DNA from: Flavobacterium frigidarium DSM 17623
GTDB lineage: Bacteria; Bacteroidota; Bacteroidia; Flavobacteriales; Flavobacteriaceae
Assembly: GCF_000425505.1 (NCBI RefSeq)
Contig: NZ_AUDO01000012.1
Span: 62,001-126,000 of the forward strand
DNA length: 64,000 nucleotides
Reading direction: 5' to 3'
The notes below the pieces were generated by a model that had not been told where the DNA came from, searched no databases, and saw only the letters and a program-made list of their open reading frames with translations. Positions 44,046-53,470 of this stretch are shown one piece after another (the first letter of the stretch is position 1; each line of letters begins with the position of its first letter). A program made the position numbers and the translations under genes.

Positions 44046-44945
44046 ATGAGTTCAATATTAAAAACAAACGCATTAGAAAGCGAAGCGATATACATCTTTA
44101 GAGAAGTAATTTCTCAATTTGATAAGCCAGTTTTGCTTTTTTCTGGAGGAAAAGATTCCATTACATTGGTGAGGTTAGCCCAAAAAGCATTCTTTCCAGC
44201 TAAAATTCCTTTTCCGTTATTACATGTGGATACAGGACATAATTTTCCTGAAACAATAGAATTTAGAGACCGATTGGTAAAAGAATTAGGTTTAGAATTA
44301 ATTGTTCGTAATGTACAAGATGCAATTGACGAAGGAAAGGTTGTTGAGGAAACTGGTAAATACTCTAGTAGAAACAGTTTGCAAACAACCACTTTATTAG
44401 ATGCAATTGACGAATTCAAGTTTGATGCTTGTATTGGTGGAGCACGTAGAGATGAAGAAAAAGCGAGAGCAAAAGAACGTATTTTTTCTGTTCGTGATGA
44501 CTTTGGTCAATGGGACGAAAAAAACCAACGTCCTGAATTATTTGATTTATTGAACGGTAAAATTGAAAACGGACAAAACGTACGTGTTTTTCCAATTTCG
44601 AACTGGACAGAATTAGATGTTTGGAGTTATATCGAACAAGAACAAATCGAGATTCCATCAATTTACTTTTCACACAAACGTAAAGTATTCTTGAGAGACG
44701 GAATGATCTGGTCACACTCTCCTTATGTATACCAGGAAGAAAACGAAGAGATTGAAGAACGCATTGTTCGTTTTAGAACAGTAGGGGATATGAGTTGTAC
44801 AGCAGCAGTTGATTCTTATGCGGCAACAATCTCAGAAGTAGTAGGCGAAATTAGAGCTTCTACAATATCTGAAAGAGGTGCTCGAATTGACGACAAACGT
44901 TCAGAGGCAGCCATGGAGAAAAGAAAACAACAAGGGTACTTTTAG
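44046..44945 (+). CDS. cysD: Sulfate adenylyltransferase subunit 2
   Basis: The catalytic subunit that forms APS from sulfate and ATP. The PP-loop LLFSGGKDSITL (about residues 31-42) and the CIGGARRDEEKARAKERIFS stretch are diagnostic. 299 residues is typical. CysN, its GTPase partner, is two genes downstream, with an outer-membrane-type gene between them. The stop codon lies one base before the next start codon. Confidence 0.96.
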   Translation: MSSILKTNALESEAIYIFREVISQFDKPVLLFSGGKDSITLVRLAQKAFFPAKIPFPLLHVDTGHNFPETIEFRDRLVKELGLELIVRNVQDAIDEGKVVEETGKYSSRNSLQTTTLLDAIDEFKFDACIGGARRDEEKARAKERIFSVRDDFGQWDEKNQRPELFDLLNGKIENGQNVRVFPISNWTELDVWSYIEQEQIEIPSIYFSHKRKVFLRDGMIWSHSPYVYQEENEEIEERIVRFRTVGDMSCTAAVDSYAATISEVVGEIRASTISERGARIDDKRSEAAMEKRKQQGYF

Positions 44946-44946
44946 A

Positions 44947-45678
44947 ATGAAGTCCGTGAAATTTCTTTTAGGTGTATTGCTGTTTAGTATTGGAATACAA
45001 GCCCAAACTGAAAAAAATGCCGATAAGCAGAGTTTACTTTGGTTTAGATATTACAATCAGCTGGAATTAAATAATAAATGGTCTGTTCATACTGAGATTG
45101 ATAATCGAATTTTTATAAACCCAGTAACCCAAAACACTTTTGTGAGTCGGCTTCAACTGAGAGATAAGATAACTGATAAGGTGGAGTTAGGTGCAGGTTT
45201 TGCTTACTTTTCAGTGGCGACACAAGATCCTGAAGTTAAAACGGGTTTTCATATTCCCGAATATCGTTTGCAACAAGATGCAACGGTAAAGCAGACTTTA
45301 GGAAAAGTATATTTGACACATCGGTATATGATAGAGGAACGGTTTGTTCATAATGCAAGTAAAATAATGCTTGAAGATGGGACTACGTTTTACTTGAGAT
45401 TTAGATACCGAATCCAAGGAGATTACACATTTTGGAAGAAAGAAAAGCACTATCTAAAAGGAATTCTATCGGATGAAATAATGATTAATGGCGGAAACAA
45501 GATTATCAAAAACACATTCGATCAAAACAGAATTTACGCAGCAGTTCAAGTGGGAGTTAGTCCGGCCATTGCGTTAGAATTAGGTTACTTAAATAGTTTC
45601 CAAGAAAGATCAAATGGGGTAGACTATTTTAATAGAGATATTATACGATTTAGTTTAATCCATAAGGTTAAGATATAA
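44947..45678 (+). CDS. DUF2490 predicted outer-membrane protein
   Basis: A 243-residue protein with a signal peptide (about 1-19, ending IQAQ) and amphipathic beta-strands throughout, suggesting an outer-membrane barrel. The WFRYYNQLELNNKWSVHTEID start matches DUF2490. The ATG at 44947 is chosen because earlier codons lie inside cysD. It is wedged between cysD and cysN and so is probably co-expressed with sulfate activation; it could be a channel for a sulfur anion, which is inference only. Confidence 0.82.
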   Translation: MKSVKFLLGVLLFSIGIQAQTEKNADKQSLLWFRYYNQLELNNKWSVHTEIDNRIFINPVTQNTFVSRLQLRDKITDKVELGAGFAYFSVATQDPEVKTGFHIPEYRLQQDATVKQTLGKVYLTHRYMIEERFVHNASKIMLEDGTTFYLRFRYRIQGDYTFWKKEKHYLKGILSDEIMINGGNKIIKNTFDQNRIYAAVQVGVSPAIALELGYLNSFQERSNGVDYFNRDIIRFSLIHKVKI

Positions 45679-45730
45679 AAGATATTCTCTGATGGGAATT
45701 AAATAATAAGACAATAAATTAACATCTCGA

Positions 45731-45762
45731 CTCCCCCTCTTTCGGAGGGGGTTGGGGGGAGG
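45731..45762. repeat. C/G-rich palindromic repeat, copy 1
   Basis: Pattern CTCCCCCTCTTTCGGAGGGG then GTTGGGGGGAGG, between the DUF2490 gene and cysN. It has a TTTCGG-centred hairpin followed by a G-rich tail that can also pair with the C-rich start. It is shared with copies at 52293, 56335, 56978 and 57046. Confidence 0.8.
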
Positions 45763-45782
45763 ATTTAAACAAAAAATACATA

Positions 45783-47027
45783 ATGGAAGTTTTAAAAATA
45801 GCAACAGCAGGAAGTGTAGATGACGGAAAAAGTACATTAATCGGGAGATTATTATACGATACACAATCTTTGACTACAGATAAACTGGAAGCAATAGAAA
45901 AAAGCAGCAAGCAAAAAGGATATGATTATTTAGATTTTTCTTTGGCTACTGACGGATTAGTTGCCGAGAGAGAGCAAGGAATTACGATTGATGTGGCTCA
46001 TATTTATTTTTCTACTGCTAAGAAAAGTTACATTATTGCTGATACTCCAGGTCACGTAGAGTACACGCGTAACATGGTTACAGGTGCTTCAACTTCGCAA
46101 GTATCGATTATTTTAATTGATGCGCGTAAAGGAGTTATTGAGCAAACGTACCGTCACTTTTTTATCAATAATTTATTGAGAGTAAAAGAAGTAATTGTTG
46201 CTGTTAACAAAATGGACTTGGTTGATTATTCTGAAGAAGTTTACAATAAAATTAAAGCAGACTTTGAAGCGCTAAATGCAAAAAGTACTTTTAAAGAACA
46301 AAACGTAAGTTACATTCCATTGAGTGCTTTGACTGGTGACAATGTAGTAGAATCTTTAGGCGGAATGCCATGGTACGAAGGACATACAATCCTAGAACAC
46401 CTAGAAGCTTTAGAGCCTGCAGATGTGTACGAAAAAGGAAAAGCACGTTTCCCAGTGCAAACCGTTATTCGTCCAAAGACAGAAGAGTACCACGATTTCA
46501 GAGGCTATGCTGGTAAATTATACGGGAACAATATTAAAGTTGGAGATGCTGTAACAGTTTTACCTTCTTTAACAGAATCGAAAGTGACCAACATTCACTT
46601 TTTCGATAAACAATTTGATGAAGCTTCAGTAGGGTCTTCAATTACAATCGAATTAGAAAATGATATCAATGTAACTAGAGGAGACATGATTGTAAAATCA
46701 GTTGAACTACCTAAAGTGGAGAAAGATATCAATACAACAGTTTGTTGGATGGACAGTAAAAAACTAGTTCCAGGGGCAAAATATTTTGTACAACACAACA
46801 CGAACCGTGTTTTAGCTAAAATCGACAGCGTGAAAAACGTCATTGCAACTGATTTTTCTGGAAGTACAGAAGCATCTCAATTAGCAATAAACGAAATAGG
46901 AGAAGTAAATATCAAGTTAAGCAAAGCAATTTATTTTGATGCTTACAACGACAATAAATCAAATGGTGCTTTTATCTTAATCGATGCAGCAACTAATACA
47001 ACAGCAGGAGTAGGGTTTATAAGATAG
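45783..47027 (+). CDS. cysN: Sulfate adenylyltransferase subunit 1 (GTPase)
   Basis: The EF-Tu-like GTPase that drives APS formation by CysD. GTP-binding motifs are AGSVDDGKST (G1), DTPGH (G3) and NKMD (G4). 414 residues indicates the CysN form without a fused APS kinase domain. It lies downstream of the DUF2490 gene and upstream of cysI. Confidence 0.95.
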   Translation: MEVLKIATAGSVDDGKSTLIGRLLYDTQSLTTDKLEAIEKSSKQKGYDYLDFSLATDGLVAEREQGITIDVAHIYFSTAKKSYIIADTPGHVEYTRNMVTGASTSQVSIILIDARKGVIEQTYRHFFINNLLRVKEVIVAVNKMDLVDYSEEVYNKIKADFEALNAKSTFKEQNVSYIPLSALTGDNVVESLGGMPWYEGHTILEHLEALEPADVYEKGKARFPVQTVIRPKTEEYHDFRGYAGKLYGNNIKVGDAVTVLPSLTESKVTNIHFFDKQFDEASVGSSITIELENDINVTRGDMIVKSVELPKVEKDINTTVCWMDSKKLVPGAKYFVQHNTNRVLAKIDSVKNVIATDFSGSTEASQLAINEIGEVNIKLSKAIYFDAYNDNKSNGAFILIDAATNTTAGVGFIR

Positions 47028-47166
47028 TTTAGGCTATCGGCTTTGGGCTGTGTGCCTAGAGCTAATAAATTTGAAGAGATTAACATTGCGTTTTTATCAA
47101 TAGTTAATAATAAAAAATCACCTAGTAGTCTAAAGCCCAAAGCTCATGGCTCAAAGCTCAAAAAAT

Positions 47167-49257
47167 ATGGAAAGTTTTAGAACCGAAATAGAAAATCCGA
47201 TTGTTCAAAAAGAGATAATCGATTTAGAAAGAAAAATTGCGTTATTCAAAGATGGTAAAATTGATGACGAGCGTTTTCGTAGTCTGCGTTTAGCGCGTGG
47301 AGTGTACGGTCAACGTCAAGAAGGCGTGCAAATGATTCGTATCAAATTGCCTTTTGGTAAAGTGACTAGCGAGCAATTAGTGCGTATTACTAAAGTTTCA
47401 GATGAGTATTCAACAGGGCGTTTGCACATTACAACGCGTCAGGATATCCAAATTCACTATGTGAGCTTAGATAGAACTCCGGAGCTTTGGGCAAACCTTG
47501 CTAAAGACGATATTACACTTCGTGAAGCTTGCGGGAATACCGTACGTAATATTACAGCAAGTGAATTAGCTGGTGTAGATGTTGACGAACCTTTTGACGT
47601 GTCGCCATATGCGCATGCGATGTTTCAGTTTTTCCTGAGAAATCCTATTTGTCAAGAAATGGGACGTAAATTCAAAATGTCGTTTTCATCTTCTGATAAA
47701 GATACGGCCTTGAGTTATTTACACGATTTAGGATTTATTCCAAAGATTGTAAACGGAGAACGCGGTTTCAAAGTAATGTTAGGTGGAGGATTAGGTTCTC
47801 AACCACATCACGCTGAATTGTTATCAGAATTTATTCCGGTAAACCAAATCATCCCAACTACCGAAGGTGTTTTAAGAGTTTTTGACCGTCATGGTGAAAG
47901 AGCCAAGCGTTTAAAAGCACGTATGAAATTCCTAATCAAAGACATTGGTCGCGATGAATTTTTGCGTTTAGTTGACGAAGAGAAAAAAGCATTGTCATAC
48001 CAATCGTACGAAATTGATACGACTGCTTTTGATGCTGCGATTCCAGCAACTTTATTAGAAGTACCTGCAGTTACTATTGATGATACTGCTGCTTATGAAG
48101 CTTGGAAACAATCCAATGTGATTGCTCAAAAACAAGCGGGTTATTTTGCGATAGGGATTAAAGTACTTTTAGGAGATTTCTATACTGATAAAGCAAGAGC
48201 TTTAGCCGAATTAATTAAAAATTACGGTGCTAATGAGTTGCGTTTTTCATTAAAACAAAACATTGTCTTAAGAAATATAAAAGAAGAAAATTTACCTTTC
48301 TTCTATCAAGAATTAGCCAAATTAGATTTTGTAACTCTAGGGTACGATACCATTGGTGATATTACTGCTTGCCCAGGAACAGATACGTGTAATCTTGGAA
48401 TTGCTAGCAGTACTGGAATTGCCGAAGAGTTAGAAAGAGTTTTGAAATTAGAGTTTCCGCAGTATAAAGAGAATCGCGAAATCACCATCAAAATTAGTGG
48501 TTGTATGAATGCTTGTGGACAACACAACATGTCATCAATTGGTTTTCAAGGAATGTCTATCAACTCAGGTAAATTAGTAGCTCCGGCTTTGCAAGTATTG
48601 CTTGGTGGTGGAATTTTAGGAGATGGAAAAGGACGTTTCTCTGATAAAGTAATCAAGATTCCAAGTCGTAGAGGGCCAGATGCTTTACGTTTTATTTTAA
48701 ATGATTTTGAAGCGAATGCTAACGGAAAATCTTTCTTAGATTACTACGATGCTCAAGGAGAGAAGTATTTTTACGAATTCTTAAAACCGTTGGCTGATGT
48801 AACTAATCTTACAGAGGAAGATTTCATCGATTGGGGAAATGCTGATAATTATGTAAAAGCGGTTGGAGTAGGAGAATGTGCCGGAGTTGTAATTGACTTG
48901 GTTGCTACTTTACTTCTTGAAGCCAAAGATAAGTTGACGTTTGCTCAAGAAGCATTCGAAGATAAAAATTGGGCTGATGCGATTTACCTAGCGTATGCAG
49001 GATTTGTAAATGGTGCAAAAGCATTATTATTGGCTGAAAACCAAAAAACGAACCACCACGCTGGAATCATCAATTTGTTTGATACGGTTTTTATCGAAAG
49101 TAACAAAATCACTTTAGATTCAACTTTTAAAGACTTGGTATACCAAATCAATCAAAACGAACCTACGGAGGCTTTCGCCAAAAAGTACATACAAGAAGCG
49201 ATTACTTTCTTTACAGATTTAGAAACGTATAGAGCAAAAGATATAGCAAATGCATAA
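47167..49257 (+). CDS. cysI: Siroheme sulfite (nitrite) reductase with C-terminal HEPN domain
   Basis: Reduces sulfite to sulfide by six electrons. The coupled 4Fe-4S/siroheme site uses Cys402, Cys408, Cys446 and Cys450 (CPGTDTC and GCMNAC). Two ferredoxin-like half domains precede it. The last 125 or so residues are an extra HEPN-like helical domain (ECAGVVIDLVATLLLEAKDK), a known Bacteroidetes variant. I start at the ATG at 47167; an in-frame ATG 7 codons earlier lies in repetitive intergenic filler. There is no CysJ flavoprotein, so ferredoxin is the likely donor. It overlaps cobA by 8 bases. Confidence 0.94.
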   Translation: MESFRTEIENPIVQKEIIDLERKIALFKDGKIDDERFRSLRLARGVYGQRQEGVQMIRIKLPFGKVTSEQLVRITKVSDEYSTGRLHITTRQDIQIHYVSLDRTPELWANLAKDDITLREACGNTVRNITASELAGVDVDEPFDVSPYAHAMFQFFLRNPICQEMGRKFKMSFSSSDKDTALSYLHDLGFIPKIVNGERGFKVMLGGGLGSQPHHAELLSEFIPVNQIIPTTEGVLRVFDRHGERAKRLKARMKFLIKDIGRDEFLRLVDEEKKALSYQSYEIDTTAFDAAIPATLLEVPAVTIDDTAAYEAWKQSNVIAQKQAGYFAIGIKVLLGDFYTDKARALAELIKNYGANELRFSLKQNIVLRNIKEENLPFFYQELAKLDFVTLGYDTIGDITACPGTDTCNLGIASSTGIAEELERVLKLEFPQYKENREITIKISGCMNACGQHNMSSIGFQGMSINSGKLVAPALQVLLGGGILGDGKGRFSDKVIKIPSRRGPDALRFILNDFEANANGKSFLDYYDAQGEKYFYEFLKPLADVTNLTEEDFIDWGNADNYVKAVGVGECAGVVIDLVATLLLEAKDKLTFAQEAFEDKNWADAIYLAYAGFVNGAKALLLAENQKTNHHAGIINLFDTVFIESNKITLDSTFKDLVYQINQNEPTEAFAKKYIQEAITFFTDLETYRAKDIANA

Positions 49258-50044
49258 CATTATAAAACCCACAGTAACTTTAGTAGGAGCAGGTCCGGGA
49301 GATCCCGATTTGTTAACCGTAAAAGGGGCGAAAGCTTTGGCGCAAGCCGATGTGGTTTTATATGATGCTTTGGCAAATGAAGAATTATTAAGCTATGCTC
49401 CTAAAAAAGCATTAAAAATATTTGTTGGAAAAAGAAAAGGATGTCACGCGTACACACAAGACCAAATCAACCAACTAATTGTAGATAATGCCTTGACTTA
49501 TGGTCATGTCGTTCGTCTTAAAGGTGGTGACCCTTTTATTTTTGGTAGAGGAAGTGAAGAAATAGACTATGTAGAAAGCTTTGGAATTCCTACATTTGTT
49601 ATTCCTGGAATTTCATCAGCTATTGCCGTTCCAGCTTATCAAGGTATTCCGTTGACAAAAAGAGGAGTTTCAGAGAGTTTTTGGGTAATAACAGGAACGA
49701 CTTCAAGCCGTCAGTTATCATCAGATATTCATCTTGCAGCACAATCATCAGCTACCGTAGTTGTATTGATGGGAATGAGTAAATTAGAAGAAATTGTTGC
49801 TATTTTTCAATCGGAATCCAAAGGAGAAACCGCCATTGCGATCATACAAAATGGAACGACCCCCGAAGAAAAAATCGGAATTGGGACCATTGATACTATT
49901 CAAAAAATAGTGGCTGAGCAGCAATTAAGTTCGCCAGCAATTATTGTAATTGGAGCAGTTGTAGGTGATAGTCAAACTAGGAAAGGGTTTTGCAAAGAGT
50001 TAAAATCCAATCACAACAAACTATTGGTTTATGGAAAGGAATGA
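49250..50044 (+). CDS. cobA: Uroporphyrinogen-III C-methyltransferase
   Basis: Methylates uroporphyrinogen III twice to precorrin-2, the first step to siroheme. The start VTLVGAGPGDPDLLTVKG, RLKGGDPFIFGRG and GISSAIAVPAYQGIPLTKRG blocks are the family signatures. 264 residues is normal for a stand-alone enzyme. It overlaps cysI by 8 bases and the next gene by 14, so siroheme supply is tightly coupled to sulfite reductase. Confidence 0.96.
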   Translation: MHNIIKPTVTLVGAGPGDPDLLTVKGAKALAQADVVLYDALANEELLSYAPKKALKIFVGKRKGCHAYTQDQINQLIVDNALTYGHVVRLKGGDPFIFGRGSEEIDYVESFGIPTFVIPGISSAIAVPAYQGIPLTKRGVSESFWVITGTTSSRQLSSDIHLAAQSSATVVVLMGMSKLEEIVAIFQSESKGETAIAIIQNGTTPEEKIGIGTIDTIQKIVAEQQLSSPAIIVIGAVVGDSQTRKGFCKELKSNHNKLLVYGKE

Positions 50045-50612
50045 ATTATATCCTGTATTTTTAAAACTACACAATATGCAAGTATTGATTGTAGGTGGAG
50101 GAAATGTAGGGTTAGAAAAATTAAGCTTTTTATTAAAATCAAGTCCGAATGCAAATGTTGAGGTGGTGGCACCGCGATTTTTACCAGAATTGGTAACTTT
50201 GGCAAACAAACACAGCTCTGTGATTTTAACAGAGAAGAAATTTAATCGCTGGATGCTTCGCAAACGCCACATGGTTATTGCATGTACTGATGATTTAAAA
50301 GTAAATAAAAGAGTGTACGACTTATCTAGAAAGCGATTTCTAATTTGTAATATTGCTGATACACCGCCATTATGTGATTATTATTTGGGCGGAATTGTGA
50401 CCAAAGGGAATGTGAAAATTGCCATTTCGACCAATGGGAAATCACCCACAACAGCAAAAAGGTTACGAGAGTTCTTCGAAGAAATTATTCCCGAAGATAT
50501 TAATAAAATGGTCGAAAATTTGAACGAGTATCGCAAAACCTTAAAAGGAGATTTTGAAGAGAAAGTACAGAAAATGAATGAAATTACAGCTACTTTAAAA
50601 AACAAAGAGTAG
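50031..50612 (+). CDS. Precorrin-2 dehydrogenase/sirohydrochlorin ferrochelatase
   Basis: Oxidises precorrin-2 and inserts iron to finish siroheme (Met8p/CysG N-terminal type). The NAD motif VLIVGGGNVGLEKLSFLL lies near residues 17-35, and the ISTNGKSPTTAKRLREF stretch is conserved. 193 residues is somewhat short compared with 210 in other SirC proteins. It overlaps cobA by 14 bases. Confidence 0.93.
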   Translation: MERNELYPVFLKLHNMQVLIVGGGNVGLEKLSFLLKSSPNANVEVVAPRFLPELVTLANKHSSVILTEKKFNRWMLRKRHMVIACTDDLKVNKRVYDLSRKRFLICNIADTPPLCDYYLGGIVTKGNVKIAISTNGKSPTTAKRLREFFEEIIPEDINKMVENLNEYRKTLKGDFEEKVQKMNEITATLKNKE

Positions 50613-50759
50613 ATAATGGAATAAAGAAAATACAGCAAAGTGTTTGAATGATATTTATCATTTATTTGAGAGATATTCAATCGTTCCTTTGTGAATTAAA
50701 TATAAATACAACTTTTCCTTGATTTCCGTATAGGATTTAAGGGGCTAATTAATAAGAAC

Positions 50760-51812
50760 ATGATTGAAACAGATATCCTTATAATAGGAGCCGGACCAAC
50801 TGGTTTATTTGCCGTTTTTGAAGCAGGATTATTGAAATTAAAATGCCATATATTAGATGCTTTGCCACAGGCAGGTGGGCAGTTATCAGAGTTATATCCT
50901 AAAAAACCTATCTATGATATTCCAGGTTTTCCTGAAGTATTAGCAGGAGATTTAGTAGATAATTTAATGGAACAAATAAAGCAATTCGAGCCAGGATTTA
51001 CACTTGGAGAACGTGCTGAAACTATTGAAAAACAAGAAGACGGAAGTTTTATTGTAACTTCAAATGAAGGAACAAAGTTCCACGCAAAGGTAATTGCTAT
51101 TGCTGGAGGGTTAGGAAGTTTTGAACCTAGAAAACCTTTAATCGACGGAATCAATTTCTACGAGAACAAAGGAATTAAATACTTTATTAAAGATCCAGAA
51201 GAGTTTAGAGATAAGAGAGTAGTGATTGCCGGTGGAGGAGATTCAGCCCTTGACTGGAGTATTTTCTTGACAGATGTAGCTTCAGAGGTGACTTTGATTC
51301 ACCGTCGCAACGAATTCCGTGGTGCTTTAGATTCTGTAGAAAAAGTACAGGAACTAAAAGATGCTGGAAAAATTCGCATGATTACACCAGCTGAGGTAGT
51401 GGGATTAAACGGAGCCGAGCACATTGAATCGATTGTAATCGAGGAAAACGGAGCTAATCGCACAATTGACACTGATTATTTTATTCCGCTTTTTGGTCTT
51501 ACACCAAAATTAGGTCCTATAGGAAACTGGGGATTAGAAATAGAAAAAAATGCTATCAAAGTAAACAACGCTTTAGATTACCAAACGAATATTCCAGGAA
51601 TTTTCGCCATTGGAGATGTGAATACCTATCCAGGTAAATTGAAATTGATTTTGTGTGGTTTCCACGAAGCGACGTTAATGTGTCAAGCGGCCTACCAAAT
51701 CATCAATCCAGGGAAACGTTATGTATTGAAATACACTACAGTTTCAGGAGTTGACGGATTTGATGGAACTCGTAAAGAAGCACCAAAAGCTGTTGTTAAA
51801 GCAATAGTTTAA
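50760..51812 (+). CDS. Ferredoxin-NADP reductase, thioredoxin-reductase-like (YumC type)
   Basis: A FAD/NAD(P) two-domain oxidoreductase of 350 residues. FAD motif IIGAGPTGLFAVFEAG is at the N-terminus and the NADP motif IAGGGDSALDW in the middle. The CxxC redox pair of true thioredoxin reductase is missing, as in ferredoxin-NADP reductases of this type. Position after sulfite reductase suggests it supplies electrons through ferredoxin; this is inference. An inexact ATAGGAT sequence upstream (about 50731) recalls part of the tauE/cysH operator but is not convincing. Confidence 0.9.
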   Translation: MIETDILIIGAGPTGLFAVFEAGLLKLKCHILDALPQAGGQLSELYPKKPIYDIPGFPEVLAGDLVDNLMEQIKQFEPGFTLGERAETIEKQEDGSFIVTSNEGTKFHAKVIAIAGGLGSFEPRKPLIDGINFYENKGIKYFIKDPEEFRDKRVVIAGGGDSALDWSIFLTDVASEVTLIHRRNEFRGALDSVEKVQELKDAGKIRMITPAEVVGLNGAEHIESIVIEENGANRTIDTDYFIPLFGLTPKLGPIGNWGLEIEKNAIKVNNALDYQTNIPGIFAIGDVNTYPGKLKLILCGFHEATLMCQAAYQIINPGKRYVLKYTTVSGVDGFDGTRKEAPKAVVKAIV

Positions 51813-51840
51813 CAAATTCACCTATAGTAGTTAAAAAATT

Positions 51841-51878
51841 AAGCGCTAATACTTGCGAGTATTAGCGCTTTGTCTTTT
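51841..51878 (+). terminator. Intrinsic terminator of the cys cluster
   Basis: A 13-bp perfect stem AAGCGCTAATACT/AGTATTAGCGCTT with a TGCG loop and a T-rich tail. It ends the sulfate-assimilation genes about 30 bases before the next riboswitch. Confidence 0.9.
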
Positions 51879-51906
51879 CTTTGCAGTGTTCCTATATTTA
51901 TTGAAA

Positions 51907-52017
51907 GTTATCACGAAAGGCGGAGGGAAAGACCCAATGAAACCTTAGCAACCCTTTATCTTTAAAGAAGGTGCTACATTCTACTTTATACTGAATTCAG
52001 TATCTAAGATAGATAAC
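51907..52017 (+). promoter_or_regulatory. SAM-I (S-box) riboswitch upstream of split metH
   Basis: The core GGAGGGAAAGACCCAAUGAA, CCUUAGCAACC and AAGGUGCUACAUUCUAC is an S-box aptamer. P1 pairs GTTATC (51907-51912) with GATAAC (52012-52017). A palindromic ATACTGAATTCAGTAT forms an additional arm. Downstream, an ATACT/AGTAT hairpin (near 52024-52043) and a T-rich run before 52080 may act as the platform. It should repress methionine synthase when SAM is plentiful. Confidence 0.92.
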
Positions 52018-52100
52018 ACAAGAATACTTCTACAGTATTTCTCAACAATTTTCTTGACAACATATCGATATTTTTTTAGAGCAGATCAACGGTGCATTTT

Positions 52101-52185
52101 AACCACGATCCTTCCTGCTGTACGCTATATCTATTGCGCCGAACACCGGCACAATAGGATGTCGCTTCCATCAGGGCTAAAGAGA
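52101..52185 (-). repeat. Interspersed hairpin repeat, copy A
   Basis: An 85-base element with an inner stem (TATTGCGCCG against CGGCACAATA) and, on the minus strand, an AGCCCTGATGGAAGCG start and a TATAGCGTACAGCAGGA end. It shares these end motifs with copy B at 54117-54215 (opposite orientation). From memory, closely related elements are common between genes in Flavobacterium genomes. It lies between a riboswitch and its gene, within the expected mRNA leader. Confidence 0.65.
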
Positions 52186-52262
52186 AATAATAGTGAACTT
52201 TTAGAACTATTAATCAAAAGAATAGATTTAGAATATTTTCTAGATTTAAATTATCATACGTT

Positions 52263-53312
52263 ATGTCAAAAGAGATTAAAGACAGTTTAGGAATTCCCCC
52301 TTCGGGGGTTAGGGGGAACATTCACGAAGCCATTAAAAAAAACATACTCATCCTCGATGGAGCCATGGGAACCATGTTGCAGCGTTACAATTTCTCTGAA
52401 GAAGATTTTAGAGGCGAACGTTTCAAAGATTTTCCACATTCTTTAAAGGGGAACAACGATTTGCTATCACTCACACAACCTCAAGCGATTAAAGCGGTGC
52501 ATGCTGCGTATTTTGAGGCTGGAGCTGATATCGTAGAAACCAATACGTTCTCAGGAACCACCATCGGAATGGCCGATTATTTCCTAGAGGAATACGTATA
52601 CGAATTAAATTATGAGTCGGCTAAACTAGCCCGCGAAGTAGCCGATGAATGGACAGCTAAAAATCCAGACAAACCCAGGTTTGTCGCCGGTTCAATAGGA
52701 CCAACAAACAGAACGGCAAGTATGTCACCAGATGTAAATGATCCGGGATATAGAGCCGTGACTTTTGATGATTTGCGTATCGCCTACAAGCAACAAGTAG
52801 AAGCCTTAATTGACGGCGGAAGTGATTTGTTATTAGTAGAAACTATTTTTGACACATTAAATGCCAAAGCAGCACTTTTTGCTATCGAAGAAGTAAAGGA
52901 CGAACGCAATATCGATATTCCCATCATGGTATCAGGAACAATTACAGATGCTTCTGGAAGAACACTTTCTGGGCAAACGGTAGAAGCGTTCTTAGTTTCA
53001 ATTTCGCATATTCCATTATTAAGTGTAGGATTCAATTGTGCTCTTGGAGCCGATTTATTGAAACCGTACTTACAAACATTGTCACAAAATACAGCTTTCA
53101 ATGTATCGGCGCATCCCAATGCAGGATTGCCCAATGCCTTTGGGGAATACGACGAAACTCCTGAAGAAATGCAATCACAAATAAAAACATATCTCGACGA
53201 TAATTTGGTCAACATCATAGGTGGATGTTGTGGTACAACCCCAGAGCACATCAGGTTAATTGCAGATATCGCCAAAGATTATAAACCAAGAATTTCTACG
53301 GCAGTGATGTAA
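52263..53312 (+). CDS. Methionine synthase, homocysteine-binding part (split MetH N-terminal half)
   Basis: The zinc-dependent homocysteine S-methyltransferase module of cobalamin-dependent methionine synthase, 349 residues. Zinc ligands are the Cys of GFNCALG and the Cys-Cys of [10 protein letters not shown]. The start [11 protein letters not shown] region is conserved. The first 25 residues are not: residues 11-19 (IPPSGVRGN) are encoded by a C/G-rich repeat that runs through the frame. The pterin-, B12- and activation-domains lie in a separate gene about 1 kb downstream, so the two proteins must assemble to work. This split is, as far as I recall, widespread in Flavobacteria. Confidence 0.93.
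   Translation: MSKEIKDSLGIPPSGVRGNIHEAIKKNILILDGAMGTMLQRYNFSEEDFRGERFKDFPHSLKGNNDLLSLTQPQAIKAVHAAYFEAGADIVETNTFSGTTIGMADYFLEEYVYELNYESAKLAREVADEWTAKNPDKPRFVAGSIGPTNRTASMSPDVNDPGYRAVTFDDLRIAYKQQVEALIDGGSDLLLVETIFDTLNAKAALFAIEEVKDERNIDIPIMVSGTITDASGRTLSGQTVEAFLVSISHIPLLSVGFNCALGADLLKPYLQTLSQNTAFNVSAHPNAGLPNAFGEYDETPEEMQSQIKTYLDDNLVNIIGGCCGTTPEHIRLIADIAKDYKPRISTAVM
52293..52318. repeat. C/G-rich palindromic repeat, copy 2, inside a coding region
   Basis: TTCCCCCTTCGGGGGTTAGG followed by GGGAA, lying in frame within codons 11-19 of the homocysteine methyltransferase gene and translated as Ile-Pro-Pro-Ser-Gly-Val-Arg-Gly-Asn. Confidence 0.8.
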
Positions 53313-53470
53313 CGTAGAGATGTGATGTATCGCGTATGACATAAGATTTGAGCGAACAGGTTTGAGGTCTCAATAGTTCCCAATAATTGAAAAGGTAAAA
53401 AATATTTTCAAAGAGTTAGAATAGGCACGCGCAGGAGAGTATATAATTGAGTAATGTTTGATAATAAAGA

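Noticed and set aside
45731-45762. C/G-rich palindrome before cysN as a terminator
   Set aside because: There is no T-run, and the same sequence recurs elsewhere, including within genes, so a repeat is the better explanation.
47146-47166. Earlier ATG for cysI
   Set aside because: It falls in AGCTCATGGCTCAAAGCTCA-type intergenic filler; the family start fits the ATG at 47167.
50700-50745. Third copy of the tauE/cysH operator upstream of the ferredoxin reductase gene
   Set aside because: Only the ATAGGAT core fits; the TCTACT block is missing and the spacing differs.
52054-52290. Open frame of 78 codons between the SAM-I switch and metH
   Set aside because: It runs through the riboswitch tail and the interspersed hairpin repeat and into metH in another frame; its Cys/Arg-rich product looks like translated repeat.
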